64,000 nt of DNA from JANQIO01 sp965229625 (GTDB lineage: Bacteria; Pseudomonadota; Gammaproteobacteria; Pseudomonadales; Halieaceae). Where the stretch lies: the NCBI GenBank assembly GCA_965229625.1, contig CBDDJJ010000001.1, positions 310,001-374,000 of the forward strand, given 5' to 3'. This document shows, piece after piece, positions 43,897 to 51,940 of the stretch (positions are counted from its first letter, which is position 1; the number at the start of each line of letters is the position of its first letter). The notes beneath the pieces were generated by a model, which did no database searches, was not told where the DNA came from, and saw nothing but the letters and a program-made list of their open reading frames with translations. The translations under genes were made by a program, and so were the position numbers.

Positions 43897-44169
43897 GTGA
43901 ATGCCATTAAAATTATTGCCCTCCTGTTATACAGCTTCCTGGGCTATGTCGCCATCACCCGTCCGCTGAGCCTGGAGTCGAACCTGTGCATCGGTATCCT
44001 GCTGACGCTGGCGATCGCTCACACGGCCGAGTGCGTGGCTTTCCGCAAGGTCATCGCCGAGGCGCCCGGCAGTGCAGCCTGGCACGTCCTCAATACTTTC
44101 CTGTTTGGCATCTTCCACATGTTTCACATGAAAGAGCTGATTCGCGAGCGCGGTGAGCAACCCGCCTGA
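43897..44169 (+). CDS. DUF1145-like small membrane protein
   Basis: A 90-residue protein with two or three membrane helices (IIALLLYSFLGYVAI, NLCIGILLTLAIAHT, LNTFLFGIFHMF) and the conserved AHTAECVAF segment of the DUF1145/YhhL group. Function is unknown. It begins with GTG and its end overlaps the next gene by 17 bp, so it is probably co-transcribed with the hydratase-like gene. It is divergent from the HpaB-family gene. Confidence 0.75.
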   Translation: MNAIKIIALLLYSFLGYVAITRPLSLESNLCIGILLTLAIAHTAECVAFRKVIAEAPGSAAWHVLNTFLFGIFHMFHMKELIRERGEQPA

Positions 44170-44971
44170 CAGGCGCCGCGAGTTCAGCTCCCGGCTCGAC
44201 CCCTGGCCCGCCGCCGCCCTGCACGCCAGCCTGGGTATCGAGGGTCCCGCGCCGTCCCTGGGCCTGCCGTTGCTGTGGCACTGGCTCTATTTCCTGGAGG
44301 CCCCTGATCGCAGCCGGCAGGGACAGGACGGCCATCCACGTCCCGGCAGTTTCTTCCCCGATATAGCGCAGCCCCGGCGCATGTTTGTGGGCGCGCGCTG
44401 TCACCTGCACCGACACCTGCAACTCGGTGTGGAGGCGTCAATGGAGGAGTCGGTCCTGACCTGCCAGCAGAAACAGGGCAGCGTCGGCACCATGACCCTG
44501 CTCACGGTGGCTTACCGGTACCAGCAACGCGGTGTGCTCTGTATCGAGGAAGAGCGGGATTTCATGTACCTGCCGGAGCGCGAGGCGCCCGCGGAGCAGG
44601 TTCACGGCGGTGAACTGGTGCCGGTGCCCGGTGGTCATCTGGCGCTGGATCTCGACACCGACCCGGTGCTGCTGTTCAAATTTTCTGCGCTGACCTTTAA
44701 CGGCCACCGTATTCACTATGACGGTGATTATGCGCGCGACGTAGAGGGTTACCCGGCGCCCGTCGTGCACGGGCCCCTCACGGCCCTGCTGCTGGCGACA
44801 CTGGCGACGGACGCCAACCCCGGAATCAGCCGCTTTGCCTTCCGGGCAAGGGCGCCGCTCTACTGTGGCGACCGGCTGCGTCTGCGGGGCGACATTGGCG
44901 ACAACGGGATTTCACTGACGGCCTACCGCCCGGACGGGCAGGTGGCTATGACTGCGGAGGCAAACGAATGA
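44153..44971 (+). CDS. HTD2/mesaconyl-C4-CoA hydratase-like hot-dog protein
   Basis: A 272-residue double hot-dog protein. The C-terminal hot-dog domain carries FSALTFNGHRIHYD near residue 182 and YPAPVVHGPL, the signature of fungal/mitochondrial HTD2 and bacterial mesaconyl-C4-CoA hydratases. The family hydrates or dehydrates 3-hydroxyacyl-thioesters. It starts with GTG inside the end of the DUF1145 gene. Facing the 4-hydroxyacyl-CoA-dehydratase-like gene, it could handle the enoyl-CoA formed there; this is inference. Confidence 0.85.
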   Translation: MSNPPDRRREFSSRLDPWPAAALHASLGIEGPAPSLGLPLLWHWLYFLEAPDRSRQGQDGHPRPGSFFPDIAQPRRMFVGARCHLHRHLQLGVEASMEESVLTCQQKQGSVGTMTLLTVAYRYQQRGVLCIEEERDFMYLPEREAPAEQVHGGELVPVPGGHLALDLDTDPVLLFKFSALTFNGHRIHYDGDYARDVEGYPAPVVHGPLTALLLATLATDANPGISRFAFRARAPLYCGDRLRLRGDIGDNGISLTAYRPDGQVAMTAEANE

Positions 44972-45363
44972 TTGGACGCTTGTTCCTGGGGCTGCAGGTG
45001 TTGTTGTTTATCCCCTATGGACTTTATTGCCTGGTGAATCCGGGAATGCTGGCGGGAGCGGCCGGTGTGGCCGCCAACAGCATTACCGGTACCATCGAAC
45101 TGCAGGCCATGTACGGCGGCCTGCAGGTCGCGGTTGGCGTGTTGTGCCTGCTGGGGCTGCTCCGCAAGCACCTCGAGCAGGTCGCGCTGACGACACTGCT
45201 GTTCCTGTTTGCGGGGCTGGCGGTGGTGCGGGTCAGCCTGGCCCTGGTGCATGGGGATTTCAGCGGCTATACCGTGTTTGCCATGAGCTATGAGACCTTT
45301 GCCCTGGTGTTCCTCGGCTGGCTGCTGTTGCTGCGCCCGCAGGCGAGGCTCAGTCCTTCTTGA
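44968..45363 (+). CDS. DUF4345-like four-helix membrane protein
   Basis: A 131-residue protein with four predicted membrane helices (LFLGLQVLLFIPYGLYCL, MYGGLQVAVGVLCLLGLL, LTTLLFLFAGLAVVRV, TFALVFLGWLLLL). It resembles DUF4345; role unknown. ATGA overlap with the HTD2-like gene suggests one operon. Its 3' end overlaps the convergent slipin gene by 14 bp, so the two transcripts are antisense at their ends. Confidence 0.78.
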   Translation: MIGRLFLGLQVLLFIPYGLYCLVNPGMLAGAAGVAANSITGTIELQAMYGGLQVAVGVLCLLGLLRKHLEQVALTTLLFLFAGLAVVRVSLALVHGDFSGYTVFAMSYETFALVFLGWLLLLRPQARLSPS

Positions 45364-46093
45364 CCAGGCTTTCCAGCAGGTCGATAGGCAGCGGGAACAC
45401 GATCATGGAACTGCGGTCGCGGGACAGCTCAGTCAGCGTCTGCATATAGCGCAACTGCAGGGCCTGGCTCTGCTTGGACAGGGTCTCCGCCGCTTCCAGC
45501 AGCTTGGTGGAGGCCTGCATTTCACCTTCGGCGTGTATCACCTTGGCACGGCGCTCGCGCTCGGCTTCGGCCTGCTTGGCGATGGCGCGAATCATGCTTT
45601 CGTCCAGGTCCACGTGCTTGATCTCCACGTTGATGACCTTGATGCCCCAGGATTCGGTCTGCTCGTCCAGTAACACCTGGATACCCTGGTTGAGCTTGTC
45701 ACGCTGGGCCAGCATGTCATCGAGTTCGTGCTGGCCGAGGATGGAACGCAGGGTGGTCTGTGCCAACTGGGCGGTGGCCTCAAAGAAGTCTTCCACGTTG
45801 ATGATGGCGCGTTCGGGGTCTACCACCCGGAAGTAGATGACCGCGCTGACCTTGACCGACACATTGTCGCGGGAAATGACATCCTGGGTCGGCACATCAT
45901 AGACCAGGGTGCGCAGGTCCACCTTCACCATCTGCTGGATGCCGGGTACCACGATAATCAGCCCGGGCCCCTTCACTTTCTGGAAGCGGCCGAGGAAAAA
46001 GATCACCCCGCGCTCGTACTCCCGGAGAATCCGGAAGGTGTAGAACAGAATCGCGATGACAAAAAACGGGATGACCGTCCAGAACATATCCAT
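45350..46093 (-). CDS. Slipin/SPFH-domain membrane protein
   Basis: A 247-residue stomatin-like protein: one N-terminal helix (FWTVIPFFVIAILFYTF), the SPFH/band 7 domain (about 30-190, with VDLRTLVYDVPTQDVISRDN) and a coiled C-terminal tail rich in Ala, Glu and Gln. It forms membrane microdomain scaffolds. Its start overlaps the NfeD stop by one base (TGATG). In this gene pair NfeD is a protease or OB-fold partner of the slipin, so a complex is expected. Confidence 0.93.
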   Translation of the reverse strand: MDMFWTVIPFFVIAILFYTFRILREYERGVIFFLGRFQKVKGPGLIIVVPGIQQMVKVDLRTLVYDVPTQDVISRDNVSVKVSAVIYFRVVDPERAIINVEDFFEATAQLAQTTLRSILGQHELDDMLAQRDKLNQGIQVLLDEQTESWGIKVINVEIKHVDLDESMIRAIAKQAEAERERRAKVIHAEGEMQASTKLLEAAETLSKQSQALQLRYMQTLTELSRDRSSMIVFPLPIDLLESLVKKD

Positions 46094-47430
46094 CAGCCTT
46101 GCTCCTTCTCAACTATCAGCGTGAGTCCATCGATACCGCGAACCACCACCTGGTCACCCCGGTCCAGGGCTTCGCTGCAGCGGGCTTCCCAGATCTCGCC
46201 CCCGGCCCGCACCTGGCCCTGCCCCAGGGCAGTGGCCGCCGCGCCGATCATCTGTTCCACCCCGGTGGTCACCGCCTGGTGCCGCATGCGCAGGGCGATG
46301 GACACAGTCACGATAATGAACGCGGCACTGGTCAGGGCGGTTGCGGCCAGCAACGGCCAGCCCACCTGGAACGCCTCCACTTCGGTGTCAAACAGGATAA
46401 CGCCGCCGAACATGAAAGCCGCCAGGCCGCCGATCCCAAGAATCCCGAAGCTGGGTGAGACCGCTTCCGCGACCATCAGGGCAATGCCCAGCAGCAGCAG
46501 GGCCAGGCCGGCGTAATTCACGGGCAGCAGCTGCAGGGCGTATCCCGCCAGCAGCAGGCAGATAACGCCGATGGTTCCAGGCACCAGGGCGCCGGGATTG
46601 TAAAACTCGAGAATGATGCCGTAGAAACCGATCATGCCGAGAATCAGCACCAGGCTGGGATTGGTGATGATGCTGAGAAACTCGGTGCGCCAGTCCGGTG
46701 CTGCCTGGTACAGCGGCGCCCCGGTCAGTTCCAGGGACAGCGTCTCGCCTCCGATGCTCACTTCACGCCACTCGGCCTGGGTGAGCAGATCGTTGAGATT
46801 GCGCGCGACAATGTCGATCACGCCCTGTTCCAGCGCTTCTTCGGCCGACAGGCTGGCAGCCTCACGCACGGCCAGCTCAGCCCACTCGGCATTGCGGCCA
46901 CGTAGCGCGGCCAACCCGCGGATGTAGGCGGCAGCGTCATTGACCATCTTGCGGTTCATGGCCCCGCCGGACATGTCCTCCTGGGCGTCATCCCCGGTGT
47001 CGGGATCGGTGGCGGCGGGGGTGGGGGCAGCAAGAGGTACCGGCGTCGCCGCCCCGAGATTGGTGGCGGGCGCCATCGCAGCGATGTGGCTGGCGTACAG
47101 AATGTAGGTGCCGGCGCTGGCGGCGCGCGCACCCTGCGGTGATACATAGGTAGCCACCGGCACGGGTGAGGCGAGGATCGCCTCGACAATGTCGCGCATG
47201 GCGCCATCCAGGCCGCCCGGGGTGTTCATGCGAATCACCGCCAGCCTGGCTTCGGCGTCGGCGGCCCGCGCCAGGCCGCGGACCAGGTAGTCGCTGGTCG
47301 CGGGGCCGACCGCGCCATCAAGTTCCAGTACCCAGATCGCATCGAGTGGGGGCGCGTCGTCGGCAGCCAGCAGGCACGGCGACAGTGTCGCTGCAAGCAT
47401 AAGACCGCAGGCCAGCAAGACAGACTTCAT
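46093..47430 (-). CDS. nfeD: NfeD-family membrane serine protease (long form)
   Basis: A 445-residue protein with a signal peptide (MKSVLLACGLMLAATLSPCL), a ClpP/SppA-like protease domain, four or five membrane helices (about 255-365) and a C-terminal OB-fold (NfeD domain). Ser105 in GARAASAGTYI is the likely nucleophile; RMNTPGG is typical. In archaeal PH1510 the protease cleaves the slipin C-terminus. It is the first gene of the nfeD-slipin pair. ATG 47430 is preferred to an upstream ATG (47466) because it starts the signal peptide. Confidence 0.92.
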   Translation of the reverse strand: MKSVLLACGLMLAATLSPCLLAADDAPPLDAIWVLELDGAVGPATSDYLVRGLARAADAEARLAVIRMNTPGGLDGAMRDIVEAILASPVPVATYVSPQGARAASAGTYILYASHIAAMAPATNLGAATPVPLAAPTPAATDPDTGDDAQEDMSGGAMNRKMVNDAAAYIRGLAALRGRNAEWAELAVREAASLSAEEALEQGVIDIVARNLNDLLTQAEWREVSIGGETLSLELTGAPLYQAAPDWRTEFLSIITNPSLVLILGMIGFYGIILEFYNPGALVPGTIGVICLLLAGYALQLLPVNYAGLALLLLGIALMVAEAVSPSFGILGIGGLAAFMFGGVILFDTEVEAFQVGWPLLAATALTSAAFIIVTVSIALRMRHQAVTTGVEQMIGAAATALGQGQVRAGGEIWEARCSEALDRGDQVVVRGIDGLTLIVEKEQG

Positions 47431-47505
47431 GCCTTCACTATAGCAGGCCACCGATGCAGATATCACAGGCCGCGGCGCCTGATCTGCGGTAGAGCGCTGC
47501 CAGGC

Positions 47506-48882
47506 TCAGCAGAATTCGTCGGTGGTATAGACGGAGGCGCGAATGGAGTCGGACCAGCCGTCACGGGGCAGGCCGGCCTTGGCGCGCAGTTCGCTCAGGA
47601 AGCGACCAGGGTCCCGCAGCTTCTCCCAGACGCTGGGCAGGTAGGTCGCGCGGTGTTTGCCGTCCTCCAGTAGCAGGCCGTGTACGCCGGGTTGCAGGTA
47701 GTCCAGCAGCGCCTGCCTCGACTCGACCTCGATCCGCCGCGGCGGGCTCAGTACCGAGATATGCAGGTCAATGGCAGGGAACTCCCGCCTGGAAAGTGGC
47801 TTGAAGCGCCGATCCCGGAACGCGGCCGCGCCGGCGTTGTGGGCCACATCGGCCAGCAGGGAGCGGCTGGCGATGAGGCTGCCGATGCAGCCACGCAGCG
47901 CGCCCTGGAGATGCAGCGTGACAAAGCTGGCCCGGGGTTCTTGCAGCGAGGCGGGGTAACGCTCCACGGGTACCTCCAGTTCGCTGTTGGCATACAGGCC
48001 GTGACTGATAGCGCTGCGGGCCAGGTGCAGGAGCTGTTGCCGCTCGGCCAGCCCCAACTTGTCCTGCCCGGGATCGGCGCTGACCGACAGTTCGGCATCC
48101 ACTGCCCACGCGCCATAGCCCACGACCCGGGAGCGCTCCCCGGCAGTGTCACCGGAGTTGTTCAGGCCGATGCGCCGGATCGCCAGGCCGCGCTGCTTCA
48201 ATACCCGCAGCAGGCCGTTCAGAGGCCGGGCGCCGCAGGCTTCCTCGCCGTGGAGGTCCGTGGCCAGGGATTCAATACGTTGCGCGGTCCGGGCATCGCG
48301 CTGGCGGGCCTGCTCGTAGTCCAGGAAGTGGCTGAGGTCGGAGCTGATCACCAGCAGGGTTTCCGGCCCGCCCCACAGGGCGTCGATGACCGCGGCGACC
48401 TGCTCCGGGCTGGCATCCCCGACCACCAGCGGCAGCAGCCGGAATCTACCCAGGCAGCGTTGCAGGAAGGGCAGGTGCACTTCCAGGCTGTGTTCCGGGC
48501 CGTGGGCGGCATCGCGCTGGTGTACGCCGGGCAATGAGGCGATCTGTGCCAGGCCTGCGGTGTCGAGGGGAATATCCCCCAGCGGCGTGCGGTAGTGGGA
48601 GGCAGCGGTGGTGGCGATGCCCTGAAAACCTACCCGGTGTGAGGGGCCCAGCAGGATGACCCGGGTGATGCCGGCCGCATTGCCCTGCAACTGACAGTAG
48701 GCACGACCCGCCAGCGGGCCGGAGTAGATATAGCCGGCGTGGGGCGCGACCAGCACCTTGGGCGGGGCGGTGGGCGCTGGCGTGTCTGTGGCGGCCAGCA
48801 GACTGTCTACATCCTGCCTCAGGACGCCGGGATCTGCTGCATAAAAGCGTCCGGCGACGGCGGGCTGTCTCACGCTGATCAT
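47506..48882 (-). CDS. AmmeMemoRadiSam system fusion protein (MEMO1 plus AMMECR1)
   Basis: A 458-residue fusion. The N-terminal MEMO1-like domain has metal-site residues in APHAGYIYSG, LGPSHRVGF, EHSLEVHLPFL and SSDLSHF; the C-terminal AMMECR1 domain holds QGALRGCIGSL and the conserved Arg/Phe-rich core (RASFVTLHL). Many bacteria encode the two as separate genes beside a radical SAM enzyme; here they are one chain. Function is unknown, but a protein- or lipid-modifying radical pathway has been proposed. Its start is 25 bp from the divergent radical SAM start. Confidence 0.92.
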   Translation of the reverse strand: MISVRQPAVAGRFYAADPGVLRQDVDSLLAATDTPAPTAPPKVLVAPHAGYIYSGPLAGRAYCQLQGNAAGITRVILLGPSHRVGFQGIATTAASHYRTPLGDIPLDTAGLAQIASLPGVHQRDAAHGPEHSLEVHLPFLQRCLGRFRLLPLVVGDASPEQVAAVIDALWGGPETLLVISSDLSHFLDYEQARQRDARTAQRIESLATDLHGEEACGARPLNGLLRVLKQRGLAIRRIGLNNSGDTAGERSRVVGYGAWAVDAELSVSADPGQDKLGLAERQQLLHLARSAISHGLYANSELEVPVERYPASLQEPRASFVTLHLQGALRGCIGSLIASRSLLADVAHNAGAAAFRDRRFKPLSRREFPAIDLHISVLSPPRRIEVESRQALLDYLQPGVHGLLLEDGKHRATYLPSVWEKLRDPGRFLSELRAKAGLPRDGWSDSIRASVYTTDEFC

Positions 48883-48907
48883 GGCCCTAGTGTATACTCG
48901 CGACATC
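48883..48907. promoter_or_regulatory. 25-bp divergent start region of the AmmeMemoRadiSam pair
   Basis: TATACT (48893-48898, plus strand) lies nine bases before the radical SAM ATG, and the same palindromic GTATAC gives a TATACA box 11 bases before the opposite ATG. Both promoters would overlap the other gene's coding region and give leaderless or near-leaderless mRNAs. Confidence 0.4.
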
Positions 48908-50005
48908 ATGAGCGCCTCCACTGTGCCGACCAGATTCTGGCATGCGCTGGGGGACGGGCGGGTGCAATGCGACCTCTGTCCCCGGGCCTGCAGGCTGCGC
49001 GATGGGCAGCAAGGTTTGTGTTACGTGCGCGCCTGTGAGAACGGGGAGGTGGTACTGACCACCTATGGCCGCTCCAGCGGTTTTTGTATCGACCCCATCG
49101 AGAAAAAGCCCCTCAAACACTTCCTGCCCGGCACGCCGGTGCTCTCCTTCGGTACCGCCGGCTGTAACCTGGCCTGCAAGTTCTGCCAGAACTGGGACAT
49201 GAGCAAATCCCGGGAGATGGACACCCTGGCCGCGGCTGCGAGCCCGGCGACCCTGGCCAGGGCCGCGCGGGATACCGGCTGTCGCTCGATTGCCTACACC
49301 TACAACGACCCGGTGATATTCCACGAGTACGCCATTGACGTGGCCGCCGCCGCGCGGGAGGAGGGTGTGCGGTCGGTGGCGGTGACCGCGGGTTACATCT
49401 GCCCGGAGCCGCGCCGCGAGTTCTTTGCCGCCATGGATGCCGCCAATATCGACCTCAAGGCCTTTACCGAGCAGTTTTACTACGAGCTGTGCGGTGCTCA
49501 CCTCAATGAGGTGCTGGACACCATCGCCTATGTGTACCACGAGACCGATGTCTGGCTGGAACTCACGACCCTGCTGATTCCCGGCAAGAATGACTCCGAT
49601 GCGGAACTCACTGAGCTGTGCCGCTGGGTGGTGAAAGAACTGGGCCCGGATGTTCCCCTGCACTTCACTGCCTTCCACCCGGACTGGAAAATGCGCGACC
49701 TTCCGCATACGCCGGCGGAAACCCTGTTCAGGGCGCGGCGCATCGCCCTGGACAGCGGGGTCCAGTATGCCTTCACAGGGAATGTGCAGGATCCGCAGGG
49801 AAACTCGTCCTGGTGCCATGCCTGCGGTGAACTGCTGATCGAACGTAATGCCTACCGGCTCGGCGAGTGGCAGCTGAGCCGGGACGGTTGCTGCGCCAGC
49901 TGTGGGGTCCGAATCCCCGGAGTTTTCGAGGCGGAGCCCGGCAACTGGGGTGCCCAGCGGCGCGTATTGCGGTTGGTGGAAGCGAACGCCGGGGTCAGCA
50001 GCTAG
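48908..50005 (+). CDS. amrS: AmmeMemoRadiSam system radical SAM enzyme
   Basis: A 365-residue radical SAM protein with the cluster motif CNLACKFC (Cys86, Cys90, Cys93), an N-terminal Cys-rich CDLCPRAC, and a C-terminal Cys set (WCHACG, CCASCG) that could bind metal or a second cluster. It belongs to the AmrS group related to pyruvate-formate-lyase activating enzymes. It faces the MEMO1-AMMECR1 fusion gene, its known partner family. An earlier ATG at 48881 would overlap the opposite start codon and is less likely. The modified substrate is unknown. Confidence 0.93.
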   Translation: MSASTVPTRFWHALGDGRVQCDLCPRACRLRDGQQGLCYVRACENGEVVLTTYGRSSGFCIDPIEKKPLKHFLPGTPVLSFGTAGCNLACKFCQNWDMSKSREMDTLAAAASPATLARAARDTGCRSIAYTYNDPVIFHEYAIDVAAAAREEGVRSVAVTAGYICPEPRREFFAAMDAANIDLKAFTEQFYYELCGAHLNEVLDTIAYVYHETDVWLELTTLLIPGKNDSDAELTELCRWVVKELGPDVPLHFTAFHPDWKMRDLPHTPAETLFRARRIALDSGVQYAFTGNVQDPQGNSSWCHACGELLIERNAYRLGEWQLSRDGCCASCGVRIPGVFEAEPGNWGAQRRVLRLVEANAGVSS

Positions 50006-50063
50006 GCCGCCGCTCCCTGCAGCTGTGGGCTAAGCTTGTGGGGTTTCCGCAAGCGAGGTTCCC

Positions 50064-51269
50064 ATGCGCAAGAAAGTTGAATTCGACAGTAACGGCCTGA
50101 CCTTGAGTGGCGCCCTCGAGCTCCCGGAGGGCCCGGTGCGCTGTTACGCACTGTTTGCTCACTGCTTTACCTGTGGCAAGGACGTGGCGGCGGCATCGCG
50201 TATTTCCCGGGCCCTCAATGACGACGGCATCGCGGTGCTGCGCTTCGATTTCACGGGCCTCGGTAACAGCGACGGCGACTTTGCCAACACCAACTTCTCC
50301 AGCAACATCCAGGACCTGCTGGCGGCTTGCGACTTCCTGCGCGCGGACTACGCCGCGCCGGCCCTGCTGATCGGCCACAGCCTGGGTGGCGCGGCGGTGC
50401 TGGCCATGGCCGCACAGGTGCCGGAGGCCACGGCCGTGGTGACCATCGGCGCCCCGCACCAGGCCGATCACGTGGTGCACAACTTTTCGGCTTCCCTGGA
50501 CGCCATTCGCGAACAGGGTGAGGCAGAGGTCAGCCTGGCCGGGCGACGCTTCATGATCAAGCGCCAGTTTATCGAGGACCTTGAGAGTTATGAGGCTGGC
50601 GGTATCGGCCGGTTGTCAAAAGCCCTGCTGGTAATGCATGCCCCGGGGGACGATACCGTGAACATCCGCGAGGCGGAGAAAATCTACCTGGAGGCCCGGC
50701 ACCCCAAGAGTTTCATCAGCCTGGATGACGCCGATCACCTGGTGTCGCGCAAGGCGGACTCGGACTACGTGGCTCGCAGCATCGCCGGCTGGGCCAGCCG
50801 CTACCTGCCTGAGCCTGAAGCGCCCGCCACGGTGGCGCTGGACAAGGGCCAGGTGCTGGTGAAGGAGCTGAACCACCGGTTTACCCAACGGGTGCATACC
50901 GATAACCACACCTGGCAGGCGGATGAGCCGCTATCGGTGGGCGGCGACGATACCGGGCCGGATCCCTACGAGCATCTACTCGCCGCGCTGGGCACCTGCA
51001 CCGCCATGACCCTGCGCATGTACGCCAACCGCAAACAGCTACCCCTGGAACATGTCGAGGTTGAACTGGAGCACAGCCGCGACTATTTCGAGGACTGCGC
51101 CGACTGCGAGGAGGGCGGCAAGCAGATTGAGGTCATCGATCGCAGCATTACCCTGCAGGGTGACCTCAGCCCGGAACAGCGCGAGCGCCTGCTGCAGATT
51201 GCCGACCGCTGCCCGGTGCACCGCACCCTGCACAGCGAGTTGGAAGTGTACTCCCGCCTGCTGGAATAG
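50064..51269 (+). CDS. Alpha/beta hydrolase-OsmC fusion protein
   Basis: A 401-residue two-domain protein. Residues 1-250 are an alpha/beta hydrolase with Ser106 in GHSLGGA, an acidic pair in APGDDTV and His225 in DDADHLVS. Residues 265-400 are an OsmC-like domain with the redox Cys312 in LGTCTAMT and Cys383 in DRCPVHRT. OsmC proteins reduce organic hydroperoxides; the fusion is known in many proteobacteria and may detoxify lipid peroxide esters. AGG lies before ATG. It is monocistronic. Confidence 0.92.
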   Translation: MRKKVEFDSNGLTLSGALELPEGPVRCYALFAHCFTCGKDVAAASRISRALNDDGIAVLRFDFTGLGNSDGDFANTNFSSNIQDLLAACDFLRADYAAPALLIGHSLGGAAVLAMAAQVPEATAVVTIGAPHQADHVVHNFSASLDAIREQGEAEVSLAGRRFMIKRQFIEDLESYEAGGIGRLSKALLVMHAPGDDTVNIREAEKIYLEARHPKSFISLDDADHLVSRKADSDYVARSIAGWASRYLPEPEAPATVALDKGQVLVKELNHRFTQRVHTDNHTWQADEPLSVGGDDTGPDPYEHLLAALGTCTAMTLRMYANRKQLPLEHVEVELEHSRDYFEDCADCEEGGKQIEVIDRSITLQGDLSPEQRERLLQIADRCPVHRTLHSELEVYSRLLE

Positions 51270-51305
51270 GGTGCCGACCAGGGCGCCGAACAGGGCGCCG
51301 CCGGG

Positions 51306-51830
51306 CTAGATCGCCAGTACCAGCGGCCCCCGGCACAGCCGGCATTCGTAGCGCGCCTGGCCGCGCTGGATGGTGTTGTGGCGGCGGGTAGTGAGCTGGT
51401 GTTCCCGGCACAGGCACTGGTAGCGAAAGCGGCGCTGTTGACGGGTGGGGATGCCGGCCAGGTCAAAGTCCCCGGTGACGCTGGGGTCCGCGCCGAAATC
51501 CGCCATGACAGCCAGCCACTCCGGGCCGTGGGGTTTCACCCGGTGCAGGCCATACTGGCAGTGCACGATGTAGTGGGCCACTTCATGGGGCACGGTGCCG
51601 CTGAAGTTGTCTTCGAAGTACTTGGCAAACAGCCAGGGGTTGTAGCGAATGCGGGCGTCATGCTGGCGCACCCGGAACATGCCGGCGCTGCCACCCTTGA
51701 GATCGAAGTCCACCGGCACCGACGGGAACTCCCGGCCGTAAAGATCCGACGCAAGCCTGACATAGCGCAGGGTTTCCTGTCTCACCAGCGCCTGCTGTGT
51801 CTTGTCGATCGGCTCAATCATGGGCAGCAT
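51306..51830 (-). CDS. SprT-like zinc metallopeptidase
   Basis: A 174-residue protein with HEVAH (His82, Glu83, His86) and the likely third ligand His101 in KPHGPEW, followed by a C-terminal four-Cys zinc ribbon (YQCLC and YECRLC). This is the SprT/Spartan-type SprT-like core, smaller than Spartan itself. A role in DNA-protein crosslink repair is known for Spartan but unproven for bacterial SprT. An in-frame ATG at 51821 is an alternative start. It is convergent with the OsmC fusion gene and divergent from fhs. Confidence 0.88.
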   Translation of the reverse strand: MLPMIEPIDKTQQALVRQETLRYVRLASDLYGREFPSVPVDFDLKGGSAGMFRVRQHDARIRYNPWLFAKYFEDNFSGTVPHEVAHYIVHCQYGLHRVKPHGPEWLAVMADFGADPSVTGDFDLAGIPTRQQRRFRYQCLCREHQLTTRRHNTIQRGQARYECRLCRGPLVLAI

Positions 51831-51940
51831 GATAGCGAAGCCATCCGGCGAATCACCAGTGCCCGCTATGTCACCCGCATGGTCAGGGCCAGGGTGATGG
51901 TCCGCACCATGGCAGCCTCAATAACAATAAGGAGAACGCG

